From the NCBI RefSeq assembly GCF_002753895.1, contig NZ_NJER01000001.1, positions 868,001 to 932,000 on the forward strand: 64,000 nucleotides of DNA. The letters are read 5' to 3'. The notes under the pieces are model-generated. The model saw only the letters and a list, made by a program, of their open reading frames with translations. It was not told the origin of the DNA and ran no database searches. Of this stretch, positions 43,372 to 52,851 are shown piece after piece; the stretch's first letter is position 1; the number at the start of each line of letters is the position of its first letter. The translations under genes were made by a program, and so were the position numbers. This DNA is from Halobacteriovorax sp. JY17. Its GTDB lineage: Bacteria > Bdellovibrionota > Bacteriovoracia > Bacteriovoracales > Bacteriovoracaceae.

Positions 43372-44130
43372 ATGCTTAATGTTAAAGATTTACACAAGAA
43401 ATACCCAAATGGAACTCACGCTTTAAAAGGCGTATCGTTCGACGTAACTCCAGGTGAGTTCCTTGTTGTGATTGGACTTTCGGGTTCAGGAAAATCAACT
43501 CTCCTTAGATGTATTAATAGACTTCATGAGCCTAGCCATGGTTCTATTTCTTTTGAAGGTAATAATGTCACTCATATAAAGGGACAACCTCTAAGAACTC
43601 TTAGATCAAATGTTGGAATGATTTTTCAACATTTCAACTTAATTCCAAGAAAGACTGTTATGACAAATGTCCTTTCCGGGTCTCTATCTAGAACAGGAAT
43701 ATTTAATTCTCTTTTTGGTTTCTTCTCAGAAGAAGATAGAGAAAAAGCTAAGCGTTTTATCAAAATCGTAGGTTTAGAAGGTAAAGAAAATCAAAGGGCC
43801 GACAACCTCTCTGGTGGACAACAACAACGTGTTGCTATCGCTAGAGCATTGATGCAAAACCCAAAAGTTCTACTTGCTGATGAGCCAGTAGCTTCGCTTG
43901 ACCCTGCAACTTCACACTCTGTTATGCAATACCTTAAAAAGGTAAATGAAGAACTAGGTGTAACAGTAATTTGTAACCTCCACTTCTTATCACTTGTAAG
44001 ACAATATGCTTCAAGAGTAATTGCACTTAAAGGTGGAAAGTTAATATATGAAGGTCAGCCTTTAGATATTGATGAGAATTGGTTTAAAACAATCTACGGC
44101 GAAGAAGCTGTAGAAGTGACAATTGATTAG
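43372..44130 (+). CDS. phnC: phosphonate-type ABC transporter ATP-binding protein
   Basis: The 252-residue ATPase shows Walker A GLSGSGKST, Q-loop MIFQHFNLI, signature NLSGGQQQRVAIARAL and Walker B VLLADEPVASLDP, in PhnC order. It powers import through PhnE. It starts 18 nt after phnD and ends 12 nt before phnE, in one operon. The protein is cytoplasmic, at the inner membrane. Confidence 0.94.
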   Translation: MLNVKDLHKKYPNGTHALKGVSFDVTPGEFLVVIGLSGSGKSTLLRCINRLHEPSHGSISFEGNNVTHIKGQPLRTLRSNVGMIFQHFNLIPRKTVMTNVLSGSLSRTGIFNSLFGFFSEEDREKAKRFIKIVGLEGKENQRADNLSGGQQQRVAIARALMQNPKVLLADEPVASLDPATSHSVMQYLKKVNEELGVTVICNLHFLSLVRQYASRVIALKGGKLIYEGQPLDIDENWFKTIYGEEAVEVTID

Positions 44131-44142
44131 TAGGGGTAAGAA

Positions 44143-45219
44143 ATGACAACGTTAATACAAGATGCAATTCCAGGCGAAAATAAAGGCGCAGGCCTTAAGA
44201 AAGCAAAGAAAGTAACAAGGGCCTATGCCATTGATCTCTTTCTTTGGTCATACATGGTTCTAGCTTCATGGAAGATTATCTATGAGAAAATTTTCATTGG
44301 TGCAAGATATGCTACTTTCACATGGAGCCAACCTCTTCTAGCAGTAGGAATTGGTGCAGTAGTAGCACTAGGTCTCTTCTTCACAAGAGTATCAATTGGT
44401 AGAGCTGTTTCAGGACTTTATGAAAGTAGACCAGAGAGAACAGTTCTCTCCGAGCCTTACACAATACTTGGTTATGTTCTCTTAGTGATTACTTTTATTT
44501 CAGGGATATTTATCTCTCAAGTTAGTATAACAGAGTTTCTTTCTTCAAGTGGACTTCACGGAGCAAGAAGAATCTTCACGGCTTTATTTAATCCAAATTT
44601 TGCTATTATTGAAGGTGCTTTATTTGCGGCCATTGAAACTATCTACATGGCATTCATTGCGACAATACTTGCTCTTCCAATGGCATTTGTCATAGCATTC
44701 TTTGCAGCAAGAAACTTAATGAATGGTTCTAAGCTTACAATGGTTATCTACAGCTTAGTAAGATTCTTTCTAAACGTTTCAAGATCAATCGAGCCACTTG
44801 TTTGGGCGATTATCTTCTCTGTTTGGGTTGGTATTGGACCTTTCGCTGGTATGTTGGCCCTTTGGCTTCACTCTGTATCATCGCTTTCAAAGCTATACTC
44901 AGAACAAATTGAGAATATTTCAAATGGTCCAATTGAAGCAATGACAGCAACTGGTGCTCACCCAATCCAAGTTATTTGGTTTGGAGTTGTTCCACAGATC
45001 GTTCTTCCATATCTTTCGTTTACAATCTACCGTTGGGATATCAACGTTAGAATGGCGACTGTAATTGGTCTAGTTGGTGGTGGTGGTATTGGTACAATGC
45101 TTATGCAATACCAAGGTCTCGCCAAGTGGAATGAAGTAGGACTTCTAGTAATCATTATCGCAGCAATCGTTTGGATAATGGATTACCTCTCTTCTAAAAT
45201 TAGAGAAGCTATTAAATAA
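44143..45219 (+). CDS. phnE: phosphonate-type ABC transporter permease
   Basis: The 358-residue permease has the BPD_transp_1 region in its C-terminal two thirds, with the EAA-like loop GPIEAMTATGAHPIQVIWFGVVP and multiple membrane helices. It is longer than the usual ~260-280 residue PhnE because of an N-terminal ~80-residue part with two extra helices. GGGGTAAGAA precedes the ATG. It closes the phnDCE unit, followed by a bidirectional terminator at 45221-45258. Confidence 0.9.
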   Translation: MTTLIQDAIPGENKGAGLKKAKKVTRAYAIDLFLWSYMVLASWKIIYEKIFIGARYATFTWSQPLLAVGIGAVVALGLFFTRVSIGRAVSGLYESRPERTVLSEPYTILGYVLLVITFISGIFISQVSITEFLSSSGLHGARRIFTALFNPNFAIIEGALFAAIETIYMAFIATILALPMAFVIAFFAARNLMNGSKLTMVIYSLVRFFLNVSRSIEPLVWAIIFSVWVGIGPFAGMLALWLHSVSSLSKLYSEQIENISNGPIEAMTATGAHPIQVIWFGVVPQIVLPYLSFTIYRWDINVRMATVIGLVGGGGIGTMLMQYQGLAKWNEVGLLVIIIAAIVWIMDYLSSKIREAIK

Positions 45220-45220
45220 T

Positions 45221-45258
45221 AAAAAAAAAAGGCTCCGAGAATTCGGGGCCTTTTTTTT
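45221..45258. terminator. bidirectional intrinsic terminator
   Basis: A run of ten A (45221-45230), the stem GGCTCCGA / TTCGGGGCC (45231-45250, one G-T pair) and eight T (45251-45258) form an intrinsic terminator usable from both strands. It separates phnE from the convergent binding-protein gene. Confidence 0.9.
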
Positions 45259-45970
45259 AATTATAACTCTTAAAAATATCTTTAAATTTCGTCGACTGGA
45301 TTAACTTTCTTAATTGATCGTTAAACTCCTTCAAATGCACTGGATCTTTCTTCTTAAAGGCAATTGCCACATCTATAGGTTTCTTTGCCTCAAGAATGAC
45401 TTTGGTTTTTAATTTAAATTTCTTTGAAAGATGAGCTGCGACTCTCTTAGGCATAATGGCCGCTTCAACAACTCCGCTCTCCAGGGCCTTCATACACTTC
45501 TCTTTAGTTTCCATATACATGAGACGAATTGGAATTTTTGAAAGATTCACTAGTTCATATTCTAGAGTTGAATCCTTATCTCCGCAAACAACTTTGCCAG
45601 CAAGAGACTCCAAAGTATTATTTAAGTTACTCTCTAAGAGAACGAGGGAAGATGATCTCTTATAAATATTTGTTGAAAATTTGAAAATCTTATCTCTACT
45701 CGCCGACTTCTCCATTCCAACTAAGCAGTCGATCCCTTTAATATGATAGAGCTCTGAAACTAAATTATCCCACTTATCCGCAATCAGATTAATTTTATGA
45801 GGACCTACTTCATTAAAAGCAGCGACAATCTCCGCATCAATTCCTTGTTTTTCACCTTTTTCCACATACTGGAAAGGAGCATAGCCAAGGGCCATACCAC
45901 AATTAAACTGAGAGGCGAGTCCGTTAAAAGACATCACCATTGAAATCGCATAGTAGAGAAATATCTTCAT
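45257..45970 (-). CDS. periplasmic solute-binding protein, family 3-like
   Basis: The 237-residue protein has a signal peptide (cleavage near GLAS, res ~19) and a family 3 solute-binding fold: MALGYAPFQYV, QGIDAEIVAAF, DCLVGMEKSASRDKIFKFS, LESLAGKVVCGDKDSTLE, and SGVVEAAIMPKRVA. Such proteins bind amino acids for ABC importers or act as sensors. No ABC permease is next to it, so it may be a stand-alone receptor or an orphan. The ribosome-binding site is weak. It converges with phnE at the shared terminator. Confidence 0.8.
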   Translation of the reverse strand: MKIFLYYAISMVMSFNGLASQFNCGMALGYAPFQYVEKGEKQGIDAEIVAAFNEVGPHKINLIADKWDNLVSELYHIKGIDCLVGMEKSASRDKIFKFSTNIYKRSSSLVLLESNLNNTLESLAGKVVCGDKDSTLEYELVNLSKIPIRLMYMETKEKCMKALESGVVEAAIMPKRVAAHLSKKFKLKTKVILEAKKPIDVAIAFKKKDPVHLKEFNDQLRKLIQSTKFKDIFKSYN

Positions 45971-46117
45971 TTTCTTAGGATAGTCTAAATACTAAATAAA
46001 ATACAGAGAGGGGCCATTACCACCCATTGCGCAGTGTCCCAATGGCACCAGTTCATAATGATACCAAGATGAGTATATAAAAACAGATAGTTAGATGATC
46101 ACCCACAGTCTCTAAAT

Positions 46118-46133
46118 TGGCATGACACTTGTA
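46118..46133 (+). promoter_or_regulatory. sigma-54-like promoter candidate
   Basis: TGGCATG-ACAC-TTGTA matches the sigma-54 layout: GG at 46119-46120 and, after ten bases, G-T at 46131-46132, where the consensus has GC. The -12 C is missing, so it is a weak match. A start about 46143-46145 would place the structured leader at the mRNA 5' end. A sigma-70 reading (TTGGCA with poorly spaced TATATA) is also possible. Confidence 0.35.
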
Positions 46134-46147
46134 ATATATAAATTAAA

Positions 46148-46228
46148 CAGATCAAAGGAATTGATCAGAAATAGCGAAAAAGGAAGTTCGCAAGGAAATC
46201 CCAAAGATTGGGAACCTAAGGAGTTCGC
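46148..46228 (+). promoter_or_regulatory. structured 5' leader: three hairpins and a duplicated AGTTCGC
   Basis: Three stems follow one another: GATCAA/TTGATC (46150-46155, 46161-46166), GCGAA/TTCGC (46174-46178, 46187-46191) and TCCCAA/TTGGGA (46199-46204, 46208-46213). The ribosome-binding site AAGGAG (46218-46223) follows. AGTTCGC occurs twice, at 46185-46191 and 46222-46228, the second ending one base before the start codon. GCGAA can pair with either copy, so a translation-controlling switch is possible. Confidence 0.5.
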
Positions 46229-46229
46229 T

Positions 46230-46577
46230 ATGGAAATTTTAAAAGCCTTAATATTCACAACGGTAGTTATCTTTGCTGCAACAGAGATCTCTCATGCAAG
46301 AATTGAGAAAATCTCCGTAAAGAAGGTTAATCCAGCAACAGAAGCTGCAGGATTTCAAACTTTCCGTGGAAAAATACTAAGAGCTGGTGATTTAGAAAAC
46401 TCTGCTAGACGTGTTGTTAAAGCAGAAGATGTAATCAAGAAAGATTTTATCGAAATGAAAGACGGTGAAATCTACTACCCAGAAGAAATTGAGTATGTCT
46501 TTCAAGTAAAAGGCGGTCAAACTTTCAAGGCACCAAAGGAAGACGAAAGAGCTCCTCAAGACAGTGATTCAAATTAA
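46230..46577 (+). CDS. small exported protein, unknown function
   Basis: The 115-residue product has a signal peptide (MEILKALIFTTVVIFAATEISHA) and a mature region of ~92 residues, rich in Lys and Glu, with repeated I-E/K/V patterns and a disordered, acidic C terminus. ATG 46230 is supported by AAGGAG at 6 nt; the frame opens further to 46122 without a site. It stands alone between a strong terminator downstream and a structured leader upstream, which suggests dedicated regulation. No family recognised. Confidence 0.7.
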   Translation: MEILKALIFTTVVIFAATEISHARIEKISVKKVNPATEAAGFQTFRGKILRAGDLENSARRVVKAEDVIKKDFIEMKDGEIYYPEEIEYVFQVKGGQTFKAPKEDERAPQDSDSN

Positions 46578-46621
46578 TACTAACCCCTCTTCAATGCCCT
46601 TGAAGTAAATTGCCTAAATAA

Positions 46622-46650
46622 AGAGACCCAGTGAAAACTGGGTCTCTTTT
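46622..46650. terminator. bidirectional intrinsic terminator
   Basis: AGAGACCCA (46622-46630), loop GTGAAAAC, TGGGTCTCT (46639-46647) is a perfect 9-bp stem followed by T residues, with an A-rich side on the left. It ends the small exported gene and lies beside the convergent RND gene's stop. Confidence 0.85.
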
Positions 46651-49600
46651 ATTGAAGTGAATTTTCACTAAGAGATTTTTCTTCCACTTGATAAGAAGGA
46701 ATGACTTCTGCAGAAGAATTCTTAAGAAGCACTTCTTCAAAGTTATCTTCAGCAAAGTAATTTTTTAAGAACTTAATCTTTGCAAGAACTCTCCAAGAGT
46801 CCCTTTGAATTTCAAGAAGTGCAGGTAGTGCAAATAATGTAAGTCCTGTTGCAAAGAGAAGTCCCCACCCCATAGAGAGCGCTAGCGACTTTGTAAATCC
46901 GCTGTCTCCACCTAAACCATAGGCCATCGGAAACACTCCACCAAGAGTAGTAATTGAAGTGAGAATAATGGCCCTAAAACGGCTAACGGCTCCTGAGTGA
47001 ATATCGTCTCGAGTTAGAAACCACAATTTCTTCTTATTGTTTATCGTTGTGACCATAATCAGAGAATCATTAACAACAACTCCGGCCATTCCCATAATTC
47101 CAACCATTCCCATAATATCAATCGGAAGTGAATGAAAGTAAAATGCCCAAACAACTCCAATAAGACCAAATGGTATCGCCATACCAATAATGAGTGGTTG
47201 TACGAATGACTTTAAAATAAGTGCGAGAACAAAGAGAATTAAGAAAACACAAGTGATCATCATCGTCATCATGGCCTTAGAGTTTTTAGATTCTTGAAGG
47301 TCAGCATCTTCTAGAGCAAAACTAATCCCCGCAAGTCTCTTCTTAATTTCAGGAAATTTATCTTTAACAATTTCACTAATTTTTTCTTTCTTTAAGACCT
47401 TCTCATCGTAGGTCAAATCAAAATTAAGAGCTCTCTTCGCTCCTTCGTGCTGAATTTTCTTTAAAGACTTAACTTTCTTCCAAAGTCCTAAGTCTCTTAA
47501 TTTAACAATTTGTCCATTACCAATATTAACTGAGAGTTCACTTAATTGCTCAAAAGTGAGACTCTTGCCATCTTGAATATAGCCGTAGATATTTACAACT
47601 TCTCCGTTATGACGATACTCTTTAATATGAGTTTTCCTAATAAACCCCTGAACCTTAGAACTTAGGTCTATTGGAGTAATACCATATCCATAGAGGGCGG
47701 ATTTATTAGGCTCAAAAATCCATGTAGTAGAGATTAAATCAGGATCAATATAGACATCTTTAATGCCTTTTATTGTACTGAAAGTCTTCTTTACTTCTGC
47801 AATAACGGCTTCATCTCTAACCTTCCCTTCCATATAGGTAGAAAGTTTAAATGTATTCTCTTTCTTATCGTCGTATCCATCTTTTGCTTTCTTAAGACTT
47901 AGAACTTCAAATTCATCTGTTTTAAAAGTTTCAAGGTTCTTCTCAAGAAGCTTCATTATCTCTTCTCTATTTTCTACGGCATTCTCATCCGCTTCAGAGA
48001 ATCTAAGATCAATTCCTGCGTAGCGGTAGCCTCTCTGCTCAACTCCGTTATACCAGTTGCGACCAATATTAGTTGAGACGTAGGCGTATTTACTCTTATC
48101 AATTGTCTCCAAGAATTCGTGAAGTGGTTTTAAAATTTCTTCTGTATGCTTTAATGAGTTAGACTTTTTTAGAACAACATCTAATTTAATTCTCTCACTT
48201 CCAATTCTTAAATTGAATTTAAAAGGAACTTTTTCCTTAGTAACAAGGAAGGTTCCAATAAGAGATCCCACTAGAACAACAAGAACGATATAGCGCCACT
48301 TCAGAGCACCACTAAGGGCTACTCCGTAGAGCCTTGAGATCTTATTAAACAGTGAGAACTTCTTTTCTTTAATAGGAGTTTTCACAAAGTGGGCCAAATG
48401 ATTTGGAAGAATGAAAAAACACTCCAGTAAACTCATTGTAAGAGCAGCTATAACAACCCAAGGAATGGCCATTAGAATATCGGAGAGCCCTGACTTAGTG
48501 AAAAGAATTGGAGCAAAAGCAATAACTGTAGTTAGAACTGTTCCAAAGATTGGCAGCATCGTCTCAAGAGATGAATCAATGGCCGCTTGTCTTGGTGTTG
48601 CTCCTCCTTCAAGTTTTTGCATATAGAGTTCTGAAACAATGATAGCGTCATCAACTAGAATTCCTACAATTAAAAGCATCCCTACCACAGAGATCAAATC
48701 AATATTAATTCCTAGAAGTTTTAATACTGTAAATGTTGCGAGATATGAAAGAGGAAGTCCAAAACTAGTCATTAGTGAAGACTTTAGGCCAAAGAAAATA
48801 AAGAGAATGAAAACAACAAGAATTCCCCCAAGAATTCCATTAGAGTTTAAGACTCTTAATTGCTTTTCAATAAATGAAGGACCATCCCCCGTTAAAAGAA
48901 CTTCTAACTCCTTTGGGGAATCTTTATTCAATTTAATCAGCATTTTCTCTAAGTCTTGCTTCATTGTAATAATATCTGAATCAACGTCTTTAAAGAGAAC
49001 TAATACTGCTGCAGACTTACCGTTAGTGAAACTAATTGTCTCTTTTTCTGCAATTTTATATTCAACGGTTGCGATATCCTTAACTCTTAGAATCTTCCCA
49101 CTAGCATTGGCGTTAACAATCGTATCTTCAATATCTCTTATTCCATCTACATCATTACTAATCTCAACACTAACTTCGTTACCATTCTTTGTTATTGTCC
49201 CTAGAGGTAAGAAAGCAAATCGTCTCACTACGTTTGCCATTAAATCATTAATTTGAACTTGATAGCGAGAGAGCTTCTTTTGATCAAATTTAATATAAAT
49301 TTGAGGCTTAGATGTCCAATTAGAGACTTCAACAACTCCCCTAATTTTAGCGAGAGACTTCTGCGTATCACTCAACCATTTTTGGTGAATATTACTTGAT
49401 TCGTTAAAATTTAGAACAGAGAGTGTTGTAAACCAGAAAGAGGAAACCTTATGATTAACAACTGAGAGATTTTCTGTTTCAGTTGGCAAATCTCTCTCTA
49501 AGTTAATCACAATTGAATTCACTTTCTCATAGAGATCGTCAATTTCATCCTCTTCGATTGAATCCTTCAGCCTTAGGTTAATACTCATTGAGCTTGGACT

Positions 49601-49855
49601 AGAAGTTGAAACAAGCTTATCAACCCCAGAAAGAGACTTTACAGCGTCTTCTATAGGACTTGTTAAGTATTGCTCCACTTGATAAGGAGTTGCTCCCGGA
49701 AGAGCTGCGGTGATGCTAATTCTCTTGTCTTTCCACTGGGGAATAAGATCCCTTTGCATAGAAGATAAGGAAATGAGTCCAATGACAATCATTCCCAAAC
49801 TAAGAGTGTTAACAATAAAACTATTATCAACGAAATACTCGACAATTCTCTTCAC
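46649..49855 (-). CDS. RND efflux pump, inner-membrane transporter (AcrB/HAE-type)
   Basis: The 1068-residue protein has the RND architecture: N-terminal helix, large periplasmic loop, six-helix bundle, second periplasmic loop and final bundle. The proton-relay motif GILVDDAIIV with paired Asp is in TM4, and the second half has GMAGVVVNDSLIMV. The N terminus (LIPQWKDKRISITAALPGATPYQVEQYL) is that of hydrophobe/multidrug exporters. No membrane-fusion protein or outer-membrane channel gene is adjacent in this window, although tripartite pumps normally need them. GTG start with GGAG at 5 nt. Drug, lipid or peptide export is possible. Confidence 0.92.
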   Translation of the reverse strand: MKRIVEYFVDNSFIVNTLSLGMIVIGLISLSSMQRDLIPQWKDKRISITAALPGATPYQVEQYLTSPIEDAVKSLSGVDKLVSTSSPSSMSINLRLKDSIEEDEIDDLYEKVNSIVINLERDLPTETENLSVVNHKVSSFWFTTLSVLNFNESSNIHQKWLSDTQKSLAKIRGVVEVSNWTSKPQIYIKFDQKKLSRYQVQINDLMANVVRRFAFLPLGTITKNGNEVSVEISNDVDGIRDIEDTIVNANASGKILRVKDIATVEYKIAEKETISFTNGKSAAVLVLFKDVDSDIITMKQDLEKMLIKLNKDSPKELEVLLTGDGPSFIEKQLRVLNSNGILGGILVVFILFIFFGLKSSLMTSFGLPLSYLATFTVLKLLGINIDLISVVGMLLIVGILVDDAIIVSELYMQKLEGGATPRQAAIDSSLETMLPIFGTVLTTVIAFAPILFTKSGLSDILMAIPWVVIAALTMSLLECFFILPNHLAHFVKTPIKEKKFSLFNKISRLYGVALSGALKWRYIVLVVLVGSLIGTFLVTKEKVPFKFNLRIGSERIKLDVVLKKSNSLKHTEEILKPLHEFLETIDKSKYAYVSTNIGRNWYNGVEQRGYRYAGIDLRFSEADENAVENREEIMKLLEKNLETFKTDEFEVLSLKKAKDGYDDKKENTFKLSTYMEGKVRDEAVIAEVKKTFSTIKGIKDVYIDPDLISTTWIFEPNKSALYGYGITPIDLSSKVQGFIRKTHIKEYRHNGEVVNIYGYIQDGKSLTFEQLSELSVNIGNGQIVKLRDLGLWKKVKSLKKIQHEGAKRALNFDLTYDEKVLKKEKISEIVKDKFPEIKKRLAGISFALEDADLQESKNSKAMMTMMITCVFLILFVLALILKSFVQPLIIGMAIPFGLIGVVWAFYFHSLPIDIMGMVGIMGMAGVVVNDSLIMVTTINNKKKLWFLTRDDIHSGAVSRFRAIILTSITTLGGVFPMAYGLGGDSGFTKSLALSMGWGLLFATGLTLFALPALLEIQRDSWRVLAKIKFLKNYFAEDNFEEVLLKNSSAEVIPSYQVEEKSLSENSLQ

Positions 49856-49933
49856 ATAAACTCCCTAAATGAATAGCTGAAACTATCAATTAAGAGTATT
49901 GAAAGACAAGGAAGTTAAATTTTTTTCACACAT

Positions 49934-51493
49934 TTATTTTGGAGAAAAACCTTTTTCGAGCTCAAGCATGCTCATAGCGATTCGAACACCATCAACAGCA
50001 GCTGAAGTGATTCCTCCAGCATGACCAGCCCCCTCACCACAAGGATAAAGTCCTTTATGAGAAGTTGACTCCAAAGTCTCTCTATCTCGAAGAATTGTTA
50101 CAGGAGCTGAGGTTCTAGTCTCTGGCGCTAGTAATAATGCATTCTTAGAAACAAATCCACTCATTCTCTGATCAAATTGTAAGAGAGCGTCTCTTAGATG
50201 ATTTGTAATAAATTCAGGAAGAACAGTACTGAGCTGAGCTTCCACAATTCCTGAAGGAGTTGAAGTCTTTGGAAGAGCAGTCTTTCCAATATTTCCATCC
50301 AGAAAATCTCTAAGCGTTTGAGAAGGAAGCTCTTTCCCAGAAGCTAGCTCACTAGAAACTTCAAAGGCCTTCTTTTCAATATCTCTTTGAAAGTCTAATC
50401 CACTCAAAGGCTTATCTGTTTTAAAATCTACGCCGCCTTTCACTGAAACGACGAGGGCCGAATTAGACCATCTAGAATTTCTAGCATAATTACTCATTCC
50501 ATTGACAACAATACCGTCGGCATCTGTACCAGAAGAGAGAACGTATCCCCCTGGACACATACAGAAGCTATAAGTTCCCTTATCCGTGGACTTATTTTCA
50601 TAGCTAAGGCGATATCTGGCAGCCCCTAAGTAAGTTCCGGCAAAGTCTCCGTACTGAATCTTATCTATAAGCTCTCTTGGATGTTCAATTCGAACTCCTA
50701 CAGAGAAGTCTTTGTGGGCCATAGAAACACCGTGTTCTTCAAGGTGCTCATACATCTCTTTTGCTGAGTGACCAGTGGCCAGAACAACTTTATCAGAATG
50801 AAGAATCTTCCCATCGCTAAGCTTTACACCTGTGACTTTATCACCTTCGTAAATGAGCTCATCTACTTTTGTATTATAGTAAATCTCGCAGCCTGACTCT
50901 ACTAGAGAGTCACTAATCTTATTGATTAGCATTCGAATTTTATTTGAACCTAAGTGAGGATTTGAAACATAGGCAGTTTCCTTTGGGGCACCAAAATCCA
51001 CTAAGCGATTCATCACATATTGAACATAAGGAGACTTCACTCTCGTAATTAATTTTCCGTCACTAAAGAGGCCTGCACCACCTTCGCCGTAGCAGACATT
51101 ATTCTCTGTATTGAATTCACCGTAGCGCCAAAAGCGAGCGATATGCTTCATTCTCTTATGGGCGCGCTCCCCTCTTTCAATAACAATTGATGGGATTCCA
51201 TACTCGGCCAATCTTAAAGCACAAAATAATCCTCCAGGACCAGCCCCAATGATGATTGGCTTATGCTTAAACTCTCCGAGGTTAGTAAACTCTTCTGATT
51301 TTCCAGAGAATTTCTCCCCTTCTGCGATAATTTCTATATTGTAATTGTAGCGCGGTCTCTTGCCGCGATTAGAACCTCTGGCATCTAGGGCCTTAGAGAG
51401 TATTCTATAATCAACCATCTTGGGATGGCGCTTTTTTAGATAAATTTCCACGTCCTCTTCGAAATCGAGGACAAATTGTATTCTTTTGGACAT
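49934..51493 (-). CDS. FAD-dependent oxidoreductase (COG2509-type)
   Basis: The 519-residue protein has an N-terminal ~85-residue ferredoxin-like/S4-like region and then a FAD-binding core: IIGAGPGGLFCALRLAEYG, IVIERGE, CYGEGGAGLFSDGKLITRV, VLATGHSAKEMYEHL, and the C-terminal LYPCGEGAGHAGGITSAAVDG. This matches the COG2509 family of uncharacterised dehydrogenases. Substrate unknown. Two ATG starts, 51508 and 51493, are possible; I prefer the inner one because it lies after GAGAAG. It is 79 nt from the RND gene on the same strand and divergent from cinA. Confidence 0.88.
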   Translation of the reverse strand: MSKRIQFVLDFEEDVEIYLKKRHPKMVDYRILSKALDARGSNRGKRPRYNYNIEIIAEGEKFSGKSEEFTNLGEFKHKPIIIGAGPGGLFCALRLAEYGIPSIVIERGERAHKRMKHIARFWRYGEFNTENNVCYGEGGAGLFSDGKLITRVKSPYVQYVMNRLVDFGAPKETAYVSNPHLGSNKIRMLINKISDSLVESGCEIYYNTKVDELIYEGDKVTGVKLSDGKILHSDKVVLATGHSAKEMYEHLEEHGVSMAHKDFSVGVRIEHPRELIDKIQYGDFAGTYLGAARYRLSYENKSTDKGTYSFCMCPGGYVLSSGTDADGIVVNGMSNYARNSRWSNSALVVSVKGGVDFKTDKPLSGLDFQRDIEKKAFEVSSELASGKELPSQTLRDFLDGNIGKTALPKTSTPSGIVEAQLSTVLPEFITNHLRDALLQFDQRMSGFVSKNALLLAPETRTSAPVTILRDRETLESTSHKGLYPCGEGAGHAGGITSAAVDGVRIAMSMLELEKGFSPK

Positions 51494-51574
51494 AACTTCT
51501 CTTATCATTAACTTTTCTTACTGTCGGCCTGAGGGTATAATTTATAGTATAAATCAACGTTTTTAGGAAGTTAT

Positions 51575-52822
51575 ATGAATTGCGCTCTCTTAATTATTGG
51601 CGACGAGCTCTTGGCAGGAAGAACGAGAGACCTAAACGGTTACTGGCTCTCAAAGTTTCTCCCATCTGTTGGGCTAAAGCTTACTCAAATAAAAATTGTT
51701 AATGACTCCGAAGAAGCGATTAAGACCTCTCTCGATGATCTCTTTAAAAAAGTCGATATTGTGATGACTAGCGGTGGGCTAGGGCCAACGAAAGATGATG
51801 TGACCAAGAATATTATTGCGAGCTACTTCAAAAAAGATCTTGTTTCAAATGAAGAATCTATTGCTCTCATTCATCAGCTCTACGCAAAATTTGATAGAGA
51901 GTGGAATACAGAAAAGAACGCCTACCACTTCTTTCCAGAAGGGTTTGAACTCTTAGATAATTTAAATGGCTACGCCCCAGGACTATTCTTTCACGAAAAT
52001 GGAAAAACTATTTTAAGTGCTCCAGGAGTTCCAAGAGAATTCTCCTCTATGGTAGAAAATGCTTTTCTTCCAAAACTTAAAACTATTTATACTTCAGATA
52101 ATTTTAAAGAAATGGAATTCTTCTCTATTAGAACAAGAGGTGTTCCAGAAGAAACTATTTTTGGAGAACTCTGCCCGACACTATGGGATGATCTCTCGTC
52201 CATAGCAAAGATAAGCTCTCTTCCACACCTACTTGGAATTGATATTGTTCTCTACTTCTCTCCAAGTGAGAGAGATGAAATTATAAGAAAGGCAAAGGCA
52301 ATTATTGAAAGGACAGAACTTAAAAGTCATGTCTGGCAGTATGGAAATTTAGAACTTCCTGAACTCATTGTAAGTGAGGCCACTGAAAAGAGCCTTACTA
52401 TCGGCTTTGCAGAATCTTGTACAGGAGGATTAACTTCTTCAAAAATTACGGACGTCTCAGGAGCTTCAAAAATTTTCTACGGCTCAATTATTTGTTACGC
52501 AAATTCAGTTAAGACAAATCTCTTAAAGGTTGACCCAAAGACTTTAGAAAGTTTTGGTGCCGTAAGCGTTGAGTGTGCTAAAGAAATGGCCCTTGGAACT
52601 TTAAGTGCGACCGGTTGTGATATCGCCATTTCATTTACTGGAATTGCTGGTCCCGGCGGTGGAAGCCCGACGAAACCAGTCGGAACAGTGGGAATTGGCT
52701 GGGCAACGAAAACTCAAAATTCTTCAAAAATTCTTCATCACAAGGGTGACCGCGAAGCTTTAAAAGAGAGATTTTGTCGAAGCGGCCTCTTTAAATTACT
52801 CGATCTCATTAGAGAACACTAA
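51575..52822 (+). CDS. cinA: CinA-family nicotinamide-nucleotide amidohydrolase
   Basis: The 415-residue protein has the N-terminal molybdopterin-binding-like domain (LLIIGDELLAGRTRDLN, TSGGLGPTKDDVT) and the C-terminal CinA deamidase domain (GFAESCTGGLTSSKITDVSG, FTGIAGPGGGSPTKPVGTVGIGWA). It deamidates NMN and may hydrolyse ADP-ribose, recycling NAD by-products. ATG follows AGGAAG. It is divergent from the FAD oxidoreductase gene. Confidence 0.95.
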   Translation: MNCALLIIGDELLAGRTRDLNGYWLSKFLPSVGLKLTQIKIVNDSEEAIKTSLDDLFKKVDIVMTSGGLGPTKDDVTKNIIASYFKKDLVSNEESIALIHQLYAKFDREWNTEKNAYHFFPEGFELLDNLNGYAPGLFFHENGKTILSAPGVPREFSSMVENAFLPKLKTIYTSDNFKEMEFFSIRTRGVPEETIFGELCPTLWDDLSSIAKISSLPHLLGIDIVLYFSPSERDEIIRKAKAIIERTELKSHVWQYGNLELPELIVSEATEKSLTIGFAESCTGGLTSSKITDVSGASKIFYGSIICYANSVKTNLLKVDPKTLESFGAVSVECAKEMALGTLSATGCDIAISFTGIAGPGGGSPTKPVGTVGIGWATKTQNSSKILHHKGDREALKERFCRSGLFKLLDLIREH

Positions 52823-52851
52823 TTTCGACAAGATATTCTGTCATATCTATT

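Noticed and set aside
46122-46229. longer start for the 115-residue exported protein
   Set aside because: The extension has no ribosome-binding site, and the signal peptide and AAGGAG fit ATG 46230. The bases upstream are hairpin-forming leader.
48411-49256. plus-strand ORFs opposite the RND gene
   Set aside because: They mirror a conserved multi-helix gene in the opposite frame and show no motif of their own.
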